The notes: generated by a model not told the origin, from the letters alone. A stretch of DNA of 64,000 nucleotides from Psychrobacter sp. APC 3426 (GCF_030408035.1 NZ_JASDCF010000014.1:1-64000), one strand, 5' to 3'; shown: positions 37,311 to 46,165, counted from the first letter of the stretch. A program made the numbers and translations.

Positions 37311-37502
37311 TTATACTGCGTAGGCTAACGCATCGAGCTTTGCATGATGTTCATCTAATAGATCATTAACCATCGGTTCGCAGCAGCCACAACAAGTCGC
37401 CACGTCTAGCGTATCTTTAAGACCTTCGAGAGTATCGATACCTGAAGCAATAGCAGCTTTGATTTGCTTGTCTTTTACGTCGTTACAGATACATACGTAC
37501 AT
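37311..37502 (-). CDS. bfd: Bacterioferritin-associated ferredoxin
   Basis: A 63-residue [2Fe-2S] protein: CIC near the N-terminus (Cys4, Cys6) and CCGCC in the second half supply the cluster ligands, as in E. coli and Pseudomonas Bfd. It gives electrons to bacterioferritin heme to release stored iron. The start at 37502 is set by AAGGAG eight bases upstream. A longer in-frame reading from 37619 is an artefact of MITE sequence. Its Fur-box promoter lies about 250 bases upstream, beyond the inserted MITE. The bacterioferritin genes lie downstream on the same strand. Confidence 0.92.
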   Translation of the reverse strand: MYVCICNDVKDKQIKAAIASGIDTLEGLKDTLDVATCCGCCEPMVNDLLDEHHAKLDALAYAV

Positions 37503-37557
37503 GGATTGGCTCCTTTGAACTTTTCTATTTGAAGACTGGTTGCAGTATTCATTTAAC

Positions 37558-37689
37558 GGTGGTGTGTCAAAAAGTATGCTGATCAAAATTTGAACAATTT
37601 TTGAAGCTTTAAAAGCCATATATAATCAGAGAACTTAGCATAGACTTCTTATTGACTTTTAGCGCCAGCATACTTTTTAGAACACCACC
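37558..37689. mobile_element. 132-bp MITE with 8-bp target duplication
   Basis: The terminal inverted repeats are about 24 bp with three mismatches: the left begins GGTGGTGTGTCAAAAAGTAT and the right, read inward, begins GGTGGTGTTCTAAAAAGTAT. The element is flanked by perfect direct repeats CATTTAAC at 37550-37557 and 37690-37697. No coding capacity. It is a non-autonomous element, and the parent transposase is not in the window. It sits in the leader of bfd, between the promoter and the ribosome-binding site. Confidence 0.88.
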
Positions 37690-37726
37690 CATTTAACATA
37701 TAGATTAGGTATCAAATAGTGACGAT

Positions 37727-37753
37727 ATACGTCATTCATAATGATTGACGTAT
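37727..37753. promoter_or_regulatory. 27-bp near-perfect palindrome, candidate operator
   Basis: ATACGTCA and TGACGTAT flank an inner T-TCAT-A-ATGA-T, so 24 of 27 positions pair around a central A. It touches the bfd -10 and covers the likely start site, about 240 bp upstream of the divergent ArsR-type gene. A repressor site is likely. The ArsR-type protein is one candidate. Confidence 0.5.
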
Positions 37754-37780
37754 AATAACGATAACCATTATCATTTGCAA
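37752..37780 (-). promoter_or_regulatory. bfd promoter with Fur box in the spacer
   Basis: On the minus strand TTGCAA (37780-37775) and TATTAT (37757-37752) are 17 bases apart. The spacer and -10 overlap a 19-bp site at 37754-37772 that matches 16 of 19 bases of the Fur consensus (it contains GATAACCATTATC). This is the classical layout for iron repression and fits bfd, which is needed when iron is scarce. Confidence 0.7.
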
Positions 37781-37990
37781 TAGCGTTTGAGATATTGTTC
37801 AGTCACGATACCTTCTTAACATCACAGGCACTTAATTCATGTAACTGCATATAAGTACTGATGTAACCCAATGGTATCAAAGGTAGTAAATTCACGACGA
37901 ACTGTAATTTAGCTTAATTTTTAATCGATTTTATGGATGACTGCTGTTATATTGAACGCCTATTAACCAAGCCCCTATTGGAATTATTCT

Positions 37991-38317
37991 ATGTCTGATA
38001 CTAATTTTACGATACGACCGATCGAATTATTCAAAGTCTTATCTGATCCGACGCGTTTAAAGATATTTCAAATTCTTTTTAAAAAAGAAGCACGCTGTGT
38101 GGGCGAGCTGGTTGAGATATTAGATCAGCCACAACCAACCATCTCTCGTCACTTAAATCATTTAAAGAAATTGGGTATCTTGAGCTGTGTGCGTGACGGT
38201 ACTTGGATGTGGTACGAGGTCGCTGATGACCTGCCAGATTGGTGCCAAGATATCTTGGATATCACTTATGAGCAGACATCGCTTGATACAGATTTGAATA
38301 TGGCCAAACTGGCTTAA
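37991..38317 (+). CDS. ArsR-family winged-helix regulator
   Basis: A 108-residue repressor of the ArsR/SmtB family: FKVLSDPTRLKIFQILF, then QPQPTISRHLNHLKKLGIL as the recognition helix and RDGTWMWYEVADDLPDW as the wing and dimer end. Only one Cys (RCVGEL) stands where metal-sensing ArsR has a Cys-x-Cys pair, so the inducer may not be arsenite. It is divergent from bfd across a gap that holds a palindrome and a Fur box. No arsenic-resistance gene lies next to it. Confidence 0.85.
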   Translation: MSDTNFTIRPIELFKVLSDPTRLKIFQILFKKEARCVGELVEILDQPQPTISRHLNHLKKLGILSCVRDGTWMWYEVADDLPDWCQDILDITYEQTSLDTDLNMAKLA

Positions 38318-38374
38318 ATGAGATTAGAGCGTATCATTATCATTCAATAATTTTACATCGCTAAAACTAGCGAC

Positions 38375-38408
38375 ATAAAAAAAGACCTATATTAATAGGT
38401 CTTTTTTT
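38375..38408. terminator. Bidirectional terminator between arsR-type gene and cysA
   Basis: AGACCTAT (38383-38390) pairs with ATAGGTCT (38395-38402), with seven A before and seven T after. It serves both convergent genes. Confidence 0.9.
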
Positions 38409-38448
38409 GGTTCAGATAGTGGTAAACATCCTACTAACGCAGGAAAGG

Positions 38449-39171
38449 TTATACCAAATCTAAAAAATCGCTAACAAATGCATTGGCTGGCTGGTGTATC
38501 AGCTCCTCAGAGGTGCCTACTTGCTCTACTCGCCCTTGATTCATGACCACAATCTCATCCGATACCGCCCTTGCCTCTTCTTGGTCATGAGTCACCATGA
38601 TACTGGTAATGCCAAGTTCGTGATGGATGTTTTTCAGCCAAGTACGCAGCTCTTTACGTACTTTGGCATCGAGGGCACCAAAAGGCTCATCCAGTAGCAG
38701 CAACTTTGGTTTCACTGCTAAGGCTCGTGCCAGCGCAATACGCTGACGCTGACCGCCTGATAACTGATGCGGATAAGCATTGGCAACCTGTGGCAGCTGT
38801 ACCAAATCTAATAGCTCAGCAACTCGTTTGTTGATATCGGCCTTACTAGGGCGCTCATGCTTTGGCAATAACGTCAATCCAAAGGCGACGTTATCAGCGA
38901 TGTTTTTATGACGGAATAACGCATAGTGCTGAAACATAAAGCCGATATGGCGCTTTTGCACCGGCGTATTGGTAACATCTAAATCATCAAACAATATCTG
39001 TCCAGAGTCTGCATATTCTAGACCGGCAATAATACGCAGCAATGTCGTCTTGCCGCAACCTGATGGTCCTAGCAAAGTTGTCAGCTTGCCAGTTGGTACC
39101 GTAATATTGATATTATCTAAAGCGGTAAACTGACCGAATTTTTTATTAACGTTGCGAATCTCGATGCTCAT
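38449..39171 (-). CDS. cysA: Sulfate ABC transporter ATPase, short form
   Basis: A 240-residue ABC ATPase: Walker [10 protein letters not shown], signature [15 protein letters not shown], Walker [13 protein letters not shown] and the switch His in VTHDQEEA. Q-loop MFQHYALF and '[14 protein letters not shown]' fit CysA. Typical CysA has about 350 residues with a C-terminal regulatory domain; here the protein ends soon after [15 protein letters not shown], so that domain is absent. It is the last gene of sbp-sbp-cysT-cysW-cysA, 45 bases after cysW, and drives sulfate or thiosulfate uptake. Confidence 0.9.
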   Translation of the reverse strand: MSIEIRNVNKKFGQFTALDNINITVPTGKLTTLLGPSGCGKTTLLRIIAGLEYADSGQILFDDLDVTNTPVQKRHIGFMFQHYALFRHKNIADNVAFGLTLLPKHERPSKADINKRVAELLDLVQLPQVANAYPHQLSGGQRQRIALARALAVKPKLLLLDEPFGALDAKVRKELRTWLKNIHHELGITSIMVTHDQEEARAVSDEIVVMNQGRVEQVGTSEELIHQPANAFVSDFLDLV

Positions 39172-39216
39172 AATGGTGTCTCTTATTATATCTTTGGTAT
39201 AGTGGCAGATTTTTAT

Positions 39217-40185
39217 TTATAGCTTACCTGAGCTTTCAGCAGCCGTTGCCTCAATAGCGCTAGTCGAATTGGTCGCGTTATTAGCATCGCCACTTACTGG
39301 CAGTTCGGGCGCAATAGCCAGTCGCTCAGACTTAGCAAACTTACGCTCTTGCATCTTGGTCATGACTTGCTGAATCAATAGCGTCACTAGAGCCAGCGCA
39401 GCAAGTAAGCTTGATAAGGCAAAAGCTGCGGTAAAGTTATAATCATTATAGGCAATCTCAACCAGTAGCGGCATGGTATTGGTCTCACCGCGAATATGAC
39501 CAGACACCACGCTGACTGCGCCAAACTCACCCATCGCTCGAGCATTGGTCAAAATCAAACCATAAAGTAGTGCCCATTTGATATTAGGCAGCGTTACATG
39601 CCAAAAGGTCTGCCAACCGGTCGCGCCTAAGGTAAGTGCGGCTTGCTCTTCACTATCACCTTGGGTCTGCATCAGAGGAATCAGCTCGCGCGCCACAAAT
39701 GGGAAGGTCACAAACAGTGTTGCTAATACAATACCTGGTACCGCGTAAATCACCTGAAAGCCCATACTCTCAAGCCAGCCACCAATCGTAGAGTTCAAAC
39801 CAAATAATAAGACAAACATCAAACCTGCAACCACTGGCGATACAGAGAATGGTAAATCCAGTAAAGTGGTGACCAACTGCTTACCTTTGAATTGATAACG
39901 CGTCACCAACCAAGCAATCGCGATACCCATTACCATGTTAATCGGTAACACAATGCCGGCAGTAATCAACGTCAGCTTGATCGCCTGCAATGCTTCTGGG
40001 TCAACGAGAGAAGCAATATATAACTGCCAACCGTTTTTGAAGGCCTCGTAAAATACGGCTAATAATGGGATGACCAACATAACCACCATGAATAGCACTG
40101 CGATGGTGATAAAAGTGCGCCGTATCCATGGGCTATCTTTGGTGGCTGCGTTGCTTTGATAGTCGTAGCTATTGGAGATTTGCAT
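39217..40185 (-). CDS. cysW: Sulfate ABC transporter permease CysW
   Basis: A 322-residue inner-membrane permease with about six helices (for example FITIAVLFMVVMLVIPLLAV) and the ABC-coupling EAA-type loop around EEQAALTLGATGWQTFWHVTLP. FGAVSVVSGHIRGETNTMPLLVE is characteristic of CysW. Its ATG follows the cysT stop by one base, with AGGAG inside cysT, so translation is coupled. The last 40 residues are a Ser/Ala-rich cytoplasmic tail. Confidence 0.92.
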   Translation of the reverse strand: MQISNSYDYQSNAATKDSPWIRRTFITIAVLFMVVMLVIPLLAVFYEAFKNGWQLYIASLVDPEALQAIKLTLITAGIVLPINMVMGIAIAWLVTRYQFKGKQLVTTLLDLPFSVSPVVAGLMFVLLFGLNSTIGGWLESMGFQVIYAVPGIVLATLFVTFPFVARELIPLMQTQGDSEEQAALTLGATGWQTFWHVTLPNIKWALLYGLILTNARAMGEFGAVSVVSGHIRGETNTMPLLVEIAYNDYNFTAAFALSSLLAALALVTLLIQQVMTKMQERKFAKSERLAIAPELPVSGDANNATNSTSAIEATAAESSGKL

Positions 40186-40186
40186 A

Positions 40187-41071
40187 TCAGCGAGCTCCTA
40201 CGCGGCGCGACAGTTTCCACTGTACGATATTAATGGTCAATAAAATCACAAATGAAATCAGTAGCATAAATAGTGCAACCGCTGATGCCCCTTGCACATC
40301 GAACTGCTCAAGCTTACTGATGATAATCAACGGTAAAATCTCAGACTGCATCGGAATATTACCGGCGATAAAAATCACCGAGCCGTACTCGCCTGTGGCA
40401 CGGGCAAACATCATGCCAGCACCCATTAACAGTGCTGGTAACAGCTCTGGTAAAATCACTTTACGAAATGTCGTTAAACGATTGGCGCCCAATACTGCAG
40501 CCGCCTCCTCAAATTCAACAGACAATTCTGCCAATACTGGTTGTACAGCACGGACAATAAACGGAAAGCTGACCACGACCAAAGCCAGCCAAATACCCAG
40601 TGGCGTAAAGGCAACTTGAATATCAAACTTGGCAAACCACTGACCAATGAGGCCATTAGGAGCATAAAGGGTCGCAAGCGAGATACCAGTAACCGCCGTT
40701 GGTAGCGCAAATGGCAAATCGACCAACGCATTGATCAACGACTTACCCCAAAACTCATAACGTACCAGTACCCAAGCAACCAACGTCCCAAACACCATGT
40801 TAGTCAACATCGCCAAAAACGACATCCATAGACTCAGCTTGATAGCAGCGGTGACTTGCGGCTGACTAATCGTCTCCCAAAAGCCCGTCCAGCCCATTTG
40901 TGTTGTGGTATAAGCCATCATGGCAAATGGTAGTACTACCAATAGCGACAAGCTAAAGACTGTAATGCCCATGCTCAGACCGAAACCTGGCAGTACATTG
41001 CGCTGACGCAAACGCGTTAGCCAGCCTTTTTTAGCAGGGGCTTTGCGAGCGGATGAAGAGGTTGCACTCAT
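40187..41071 (-). CDS. cysT: Sulfate ABC transporter permease CysT (CysU)
   Basis: A 294-residue permease starting at the ATG at 41071, eight bases after AGGA; a longer reading adds ten residues without support. It has about six membrane helices and the EAA loop FEEAAAVLGANRLTTFRKVILPE, and ends in the RATGEYGSVIFIAGNIP motif typical of CysT. It forms the channel with CysW. It is 245 bases after the binding-protein gene, with a strong hairpin in the gap. Confidence 0.92.
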   Translation of the reverse strand: MSATSSSARKAPAKKGWLTRLRQRNVLPGFGLSMGITVFSLSLLVVLPFAMMAYTTTQMGWTGFWETISQPQVTAAIKLSLWMSFLAMLTNMVFGTLVAWVLVRYEFWGKSLINALVDLPFALPTAVTGISLATLYAPNGLIGQWFAKFDIQVAFTPLGIWLALVVVSFPFIVRAVQPVLAELSVEFEEAAAVLGANRLTTFRKVILPELLPALLMGAGMMFARATGEYGSVIFIAGNIPMQSEILPLIIISKLEQFDVQGASAVALFMLLISFVILLTINIVQWKLSRRVGAR

Positions 41072-41156
41072 AGTGATGTCCTGTTGCTTAACTAATAGCA
41101 CTGCTGCTTATCGTAAGAGCATGTTATATCGAACTTATTATTAGTATGCTTACGGT

Positions 41157-41190
41157 ATAAAGGACATAGCGTGTGTGCCATGTCCTTTAT
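41157..41190 (-). other. Intra-operon hairpin between sbp and cysT
   Basis: ATAAAGGACAT and ATGTCCTTTAT form an 11-bp perfect stem with a 12-base loop. No T-run follows on the minus strand, so it is not a classical terminator. It may stabilise the binding-protein mRNA or attenuate permease expression. Confidence 0.6.
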
Positions 41191-41316
41191 GGAGTTGTTC
41201 ATGACGGTTCATGAATGATGGCTGCATTATCTATAATGTAATCGGTAATGGATAGCGCAGCGGCTGTTATCAATAAATGAGGTACTAATAACAGCAGTAT
41301 CGATGAGTATCAGTCA

Positions 41317-42414
41317 TTACTGAGGTGCATTAATGGCTAGCTGATCGAACACACCGCCATCGCTGAAGTATGTACCCATGATCTCATCCCATGTGCCAAA
41401 GGCATCATTTGGACGGAAAGTTTCAATGGGAGGTAACTTATCACCGTTCTTCTCTAACACGCTTTGTACGCTAGGACGTAGATATAGGTTGGCTGCTAAC
41501 TGCTGAGCAGGCTCGCTCCATAGATAATCAAGGTAGGCTTTTGCCGCGTCCGTTGTGCCTTTCTTATCCGTCACTGATTTCACAATAGCAACAGGGCTTT
41601 CTGATTTAATCGAGTACTTTGGATACACGATGTCTACTTGACCAGCACCGAAATCAGTCGCTGCAAGGTTGGCTTCGTTTTCAAAAGTGACCAATACATC
41701 ACCAATACCGCGCTGTACGAAAGTCGTCGTCGCTGCACGGCCACCATTTTCATAGACTTTGACGTTTTTTAGCATGTCTTTGACATAGTTTTTGGCAGGT
41801 GTTTCTTCGTTGTTAAAAGCATGCAAGCCATAACCGTAAGCACCTAAGAATGCGTAACGACCATTGCCCGTCACTTTTGGGTTGGCCATCACAATCTCAA
41901 CGCCTTCTTTGGTTAAATCTTCCCAGTCACTGATGCCTTTTGGATTGTCTTTACGTACCAAAAATACGATGGTACTGGTAAATGGCACGGCATTATCAGG
42001 GAATTTACTTTCCCAATCCGACTCAACCAAACCTTTTTTCTCAAGTAGCTCAATATCAGAGCCTTGGTTCATGGTAGCGACATCCGCTTGCAAGCCGTTC
42101 GCCACAGACAATGCCTGCTTACTAGAGCCACCATGTGACTGTTTGATTAGAATATTGCTGCTTGGGTTTTCAGTTTTGTAATGGTCAACGAACAATGGGT
42201 TGTAGTCTTTATAGAAGTCACGTGCCACATCATAAGACACGTTTAGCAACTCAATATTTTGCCCTTCTGCCGCTGCTGTGCCATCCGCATTGGTCGTAGT
42301 GTCGCTCTGCTCGCTATTGCTACAGCCGGCAAGACCTAACGTTAAAGCAACGCCTGCAATGCTTAAAACGTTGAGTGTTTTACTTTTTTGTTGATAACGC
42401 GCTGCGTGTGTCAT
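41317..42414 (-). CDS. sbp: Sulfate-binding lipoprotein, copy 1
   Basis: A 365-residue substrate-binding protein. The ATG at 42414 follows GAGGG; an upstream extension of 53 codons is unlikely. The signal ends in a lipobox (LTLGLAGC), so it is probably tethered to the membrane. Family motifs are LLNVSYDVARDFYKDYNPLF, QSHGGSSKQALSVANGLQADV and NGGRAATTTFVQRGIGDVL. It delivers sulfate or thiosulfate to CysTWA. A close paralogue lies immediately upstream in the same direction. Confidence 0.92.
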   Translation of the reverse strand: MTHAARYQQKSKTLNVLSIAGVALTLGLAGCSNSEQSDTTTNADGTAAAEGQNIELLNVSYDVARDFYKDYNPLFVDHYKTENPSSNILIKQSHGGSSKQALSVANGLQADVATMNQGSDIELLEKKGLVESDWESKFPDNAVPFTSTIVFLVRKDNPKGISDWEDLTKEGVEIVMANPKVTGNGRYAFLGAYGYGLHAFNNEETPAKNYVKDMLKNVKVYENGGRAATTTFVQRGIGDVLVTFENEANLAATDFGAGQVDIVYPKYSIKSESPVAIVKSVTDKKGTTDAAKAYLDYLWSEPAQQLAANLYLRPSVQSVLEKNGDKLPPIETFRPNDAFGTWDEIMGTYFSDGGVFDQLAINAPQ

Positions 42415-42689
42415 AAATCCCTCAAAGGTGTCTGTTAGGTAATGCAAGTATGCTAACAGCGCCATCTTATTATGTTTAATGATGAATATGCGTATGTTAT
42501 TGCCAAAACGGAATAACAGGAAAATAACCATAAACTTATCAATCGTTTGACAAAAACTTACTAAGAACATCATTCATAAAGATATAAAGACAGACGCCTT
42601 TTTTATAAATACTTGACAGTATTCTTTGCCTGACAGCTGGCAAGTGACTATCTATGCAAACTCTGCAAATTAAATAGGACTTTTGAACA

Positions 42690-43850
42690 TTATTTGCCTA
42701 CGTGTGCCAGCTGATCAAAACGTCCACCATCGATAAAAAATGTTTCCATAATCTGCGCCCAAGAGCCAAATACAGTGACAGGCTCAAAGGTTTCAATATT
42801 AGGTAAGGTGTCTTTGTGCGCGGCAAGCACTTGTGCATTACTGGGACGCATATACATCTGTGCCATAAGCTCTTGGGCAGGCGTATCCCATAAGCCTCTT
42901 AAATAAGTATTTGCCGCCGCAGTTTTGCCGCTCTTATCAGTGACCGCTGTCACGACTGCCACCGGGTTAGCAATCACAATCGAGTAGCTTGGGTAGACGA
43001 TATCGACTTGACCTTTGGCAAACTTCTTAGCAGCCAAATGCGCCTCATTTTCAGTAGTAATGAGCACATCCCCTAGCCCGCGCTGGGTAAAGCTGGTCGT
43101 CGCTGCCCGCGCGCCATTGTCATAAGTGACGACGTTTGCCAGTAGTTTTTTGATAAAGACATCGGTTTGAACGGGGCTTTGTACCTTTTCTTTAAATTGA
43201 TGTAGCCCATAACCATAAGCACCCAAAAAAGCATAACGTGCCGTGCCACTGGTTTTTGGGTTTGGGATAACCACATCGATATCGTGACGCGCCAAGTCTG
43301 ACCAGTCTTTGATGTTTTTAGGGTTACCATCTCGCACCAATAACACCATGGTGCTGGTATAAGGCACAGCATTGTTGGGTAGTGCTTGCTGCCAGTCTGT
43401 AGCGACCAAGCCTTTTTCGACCAACAGGTTCATGTCACCTTCTTGATTTAAAGTCACCACATCCGCTTGCAGGCCATTGGCGACTGACAGCGCTTGTTTG
43501 CTAGAGCCACCATGCGATTGATTAACATGTACTTTACTTTCAGGATGTTTTGTCTGATAGTCTGCACCAAACAAGGCGTTATAGTCTTTATAAAAATCAC
43601 GTGACACATCATAAGAGACATTCAACAGGCTAATGTTTTTTGTTTCATTTGCTGTGTCTTTGCCATCTGGCTGTGTGGCTTCAGTAGGACTACAGGCAGT
43701 CATGAATGTGGCAGCTGCTAATACGCCAGCCATTTTGAAACTGAGCTTGGGCGTATTTAATCGTATGCTTTTATCTTTAATAATTGATTGTCTGTCAATA
43801 GATTTGAGCGTATTAGACAGTTTTTTAGGGCTTTGTTTGATTGGTTGCAT
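42690..43850 (-). CDS. sbp: Sulfate-binding lipoprotein, copy 2
   Basis: A 386-residue paralogue of the next gene, sharing LLNVSYDVSRDFYKDYNALF and QSHGGSSKQALSVANGLQADV. The N-terminus is longer and basic, with hydrophobic VLAAATFMTAC as the probable lipobox. It differs in the region after GLVATDWQQALPNNAVPYTS, so the two may prefer different oxyanions. First gene of the uptake operon; divergent from the lipoprotein gene at 44153. Confidence 0.9.
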   Translation of the reverse strand: MQPIKQSPKKLSNTLKSIDRQSIIKDKSIRLNTPKLSFKMAGVLAAATFMTACSPTEATQPDGKDTANETKNISLLNVSYDVSRDFYKDYNALFGADYQTKHPESKVHVNQSHGGSSKQALSVANGLQADVVTLNQEGDMNLLVEKGLVATDWQQALPNNAVPYTSTMVLLVRDGNPKNIKDWSDLARHDIDVVIPNPKTSGTARYAFLGAYGYGLHQFKEKVQSPVQTDVFIKKLLANVVTYDNGARAATTSFTQRGLGDVLITTENEAHLAAKKFAKGQVDIVYPSYSIVIANPVAVVTAVTDKSGKTAAANTYLRGLWDTPAQELMAQMYMRPSNAQVLAAHKDTLPNIETFEPVTVFGSWAQIMETFFIDGGRFDQLAHVGK

Positions 43851-44152
43851 ACGTGCTCTCGATAGTGTGGATAGAGCCGATTACCACAGTATTGACCACC
43901 TTATTACGGTTTATAGTCTTTTAGATGCGGCTCTATGGATGATGAGAGATATGCTAGCAGCTCACCCCAGTAATGCTTAGTGATGAATCCGCTTATCAAC
44001 TGCCGATCTTGGCATAAGTAGAGAGGGAAAATCCTGACACAGAGCGCAAAACAATGCCCACGATTACGCGTTAACAGAGTGGTGCTACCAGCTAGCTATC
44101 TATGGCATACTATAATGTGACCTACCTATATGACAGCCAAGGTATTCCCCAT

Positions 44153-44668
44153 ATGATTAAACCCTCAAGCCATCGTTCATTTGCGACCACTGCAGCAGTG
44201 TTGTGTGCGGCCACTACTATTAGCATGACTGGCTGTAGTTATGGCCATAATGAGCATGTCAGCACTACCGTAAACCGTGCTAATGTTACTCAGACGCCTG
44301 CCGTACAAAAGGTGGTTGGAGACTATGCTTCTGAAGGTTATGCCAAACGCACGCAAGGAAATGACTGGGTAGCTGTCACGGTAAGCCCTGATGGAGCAAG
44401 CGCTATCAATATAAAAGTACGTGCTCGCAGTGATATAAAAAAACCAACCTGTCAGTACGATGGCAAAGCAACATTAATGGGCCAAGATGATGCGCATGGT
44501 ATTATTTTTCAAAGCGACATCAATGACAGCATGGCTTTTTTTCAATTTAAAGGTGATACGTTAACTATTGATAGCCAAGATAAATATGCGTTGAATTACT
44601 TTTGTTCTGGTGGTGGCTCTATCGTTGGAGAGTATCAGAAACTGGCTGAAAAGCTTAAGCTGCATTAA
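44153..44668 (+). CDS. Putative lipoprotein, unknown function
   Basis: A 171-residue protein starting at MIKPSSHRS (44153); an ORF extension of 17 codons upstream lacks a signal. The lipobox is ISMTGC. The mature domain contains DYASEGYAKRTQGNDWVAV and ends with ALNYFCSGGGSIVGEYQKL, similar to small lipocalin-like lipoproteins of this family of bacteria. Two later cysteines may form a disulfide. Terminator just downstream. No function assigned. Confidence 0.75.
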   Translation: MIKPSSHRSFATTAAVLCAATTISMTGCSYGHNEHVSTTVNRANVTQTPAVQKVVGDYASEGYAKRTQGNDWVAVTVSPDGASAINIKVRARSDIKKPTCQYDGKATLMGQDDAHGIIFQSDINDSMAFFQFKGDTLTIDSQDKYALNYFCSGGGSIVGEYQKLAEKLKLH

Positions 44669-44713
44669 CGGCTCTATGTCTAGTAATGGCTTATTGAAAA
44701 CAAGCAATAAAAA

Positions 44714-44744
44714 GGTGTCAGATCTAATATCTGGCACCTTTTTT
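44714..44744 (+). terminator. Terminator after the lipoprotein gene
   Basis: GGTGTCAGAT pairs with ATCTGGCACC (one G-T pair) around five bases and is followed by six T residues. Confidence 0.88.
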
Positions 44745-44929
44745 AATGAATAATAAACATGTTTGAGCTCAGGATAAATCATTACTGTATCAGGATAAAT
44801 AAAGAGGTTGGTCTTGAGCGATAGGTATTAGCATGACCTGAATACTCAAAATGCATTGAATAACCCCTATAATCACCGCATAATATGCAGAGATTAGGCT
44901 TTTAATGACCGCATCACTTAGGAATAACG

Positions 44930-46051
44930 ATGAAACATGTGACTTATATCCATGAAAGACCAGACTGGACACAGTGGTGCTGGTCGGATAAACAATTGCT
45001 ACCACTAGTGAGTCGTGTGCGGGTATTGCAGGGACATTTGCTTGGAAAATTATTAACGTTAGGGTTTGATTTGAACGTTGAAGCACAGTTAGATGCGGTC
45101 ACTCTTGAAGTCGTTAAAACATCTGAGATCGAAGGTGAGACGTTAAATGATGAGCAAGTACGCTCCTCTGTCGCACGGCATTTGGGCATAGAGACTAATG
45201 ACATGCCTGCTGCCACGCGTGAAATTGATGCGATTGTTGAGATGATGCTTGCGGCCACTTATGGTTATCAGACAGCGCTGACACTAAACGACTTACTGGG
45301 ATGGCATAACGCTTTGTTTCCGACAGGATATAGTGGGATGTATAGCATTAAAAAAGGAGCAATCCGTGATGACAGTAAAGGACCTATGCAAGTGGTGTCT
45401 GGTGGTTACGGACGTGAACAGGTTCATTTTGTGGCGCCAAGTGCAGATAGGTTGCCCATAGAGTTAGAGCGCTTCTTATCATGGCTCAATACGCCAGCTA
45501 ATGAACAGGATAATTTAGACCTTGTTATCAAAGCAGGTGTCGCTCATTTGTGGTTTGTCACACTGCATCCTTTTGATGATGGAAATGGCCGCTTAACACG
45601 TGCAATAACCGAAAGAATGCTGGCGCAGAGTGACGGTAGCATGCAACGCTTTTACAGCATGTCGGCTCAAATACTTAAACAGCGTAATGAATACTACAAA
45701 ATACTAGAGCGTACTCAAAAAGGGGATTCAGATATTACAGAATGGTTGATTTGGTTTTTACAAACGCTAGAGCAAGCACTGTTATCCGCACAGAAAACAA
45801 CGGATAAAATCATCAGTAAAGCCAGCTTTTGGCAGACCCACCGTCAGCAATCATTAAACCCAAGGCAAGTAAAGATGCTCAATATATTACTGACTGACTT
45901 TTATGGCAAGCTCACGACCAAAAAGTGGGCGACGATGACGAAGTGTTCAGCGGATACCGCATTAAGAGATATTAATGATTTGGTAGAAAAAGGCATGTTA
46001 GAGAAGTCTGCTGCTTCAGGACGTAGTACGAGTTATGAGGTAACGCTGTAA
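44930..46051 (+). CDS. Fic family protein with N-terminal DUF4172 and HTH-like end
   Basis: A 373-residue Fic protein. The N-terminus (YIHERPDWTQW) fits DUF4172. A class II autoinhibitory motif TSEIEG lies at residues 64-69. The catalytic loop HPFDDGNGRLTR starts at His213 and is intact. The C-terminus (KWATMTKCSADTALRDINDLVEKGML) looks like a winged helix. Such proteins AMPylate target proteins and may autoregulate. It starts at an ATG after AGGAATAACG and ends at a terminator, so it is a solo gene placed between sulfate-uptake and sulfate-reduction genes. Target unknown; no antitoxin gene is adjacent. Confidence 0.9.
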   Translation: MKHVTYIHERPDWTQWCWSDKQLLPLVSRVRVLQGHLLGKLLTLGFDLNVEAQLDAVTLEVVKTSEIEGETLNDEQVRSSVARHLGIETNDMPAATREIDAIVEMMLAATYGYQTALTLNDLLGWHNALFPTGYSGMYSIKKGAIRDDSKGPMQVVSGGYGREQVHFVAPSADRLPIELERFLSWLNTPANEQDNLDLVIKAGVAHLWFVTLHPFDDGNGRLTRAITERMLAQSDGSMQRFYSMSAQILKQRNEYYKILERTQKGDSDITEWLIWFLQTLEQALLSAQKTTDKIISKASFWQTHRQQSLNPRQVKMLNILLTDFYGKLTTKKWATMTKCSADTALRDINDLVEKGMLEKSAASGRSTSYEVTL

Positions 46052-46109
46052 CTGTAGCGCAGACTCATATAGATAGCATAGACTCATATAGAATAGATAT
46101 AAAAGCAAA

Positions 46110-46139
46110 ATCCCCAGTCGTTAAACTGGGGATTTTTTA
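46110..46139. terminator. Terminator between fic and sat
   Basis: ATCCCCAGT (46110-46118) and ACTGGGGAT (46125-46133) form a 9-bp stem followed by T residues. The left A-rich side could also stop the convergent sat transcript. Confidence 0.88.
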
Positions 46140-46165
46140 AATGTGCTAGCTATAACTAATCGAAC

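Noticed and set aside
37503..37619. Longer bfd reading with 39 extra N-terminal residues
   Set aside because: The extension is mostly MITE sequence, and the true start has AAGGAG at proper spacing and gives the normal 63-residue Bfd.
41157..41190. Hairpin as terminator of the sbp transcript
   Set aside because: No T-run follows on the minus strand, so it is listed as an intra-operon hairpin instead.
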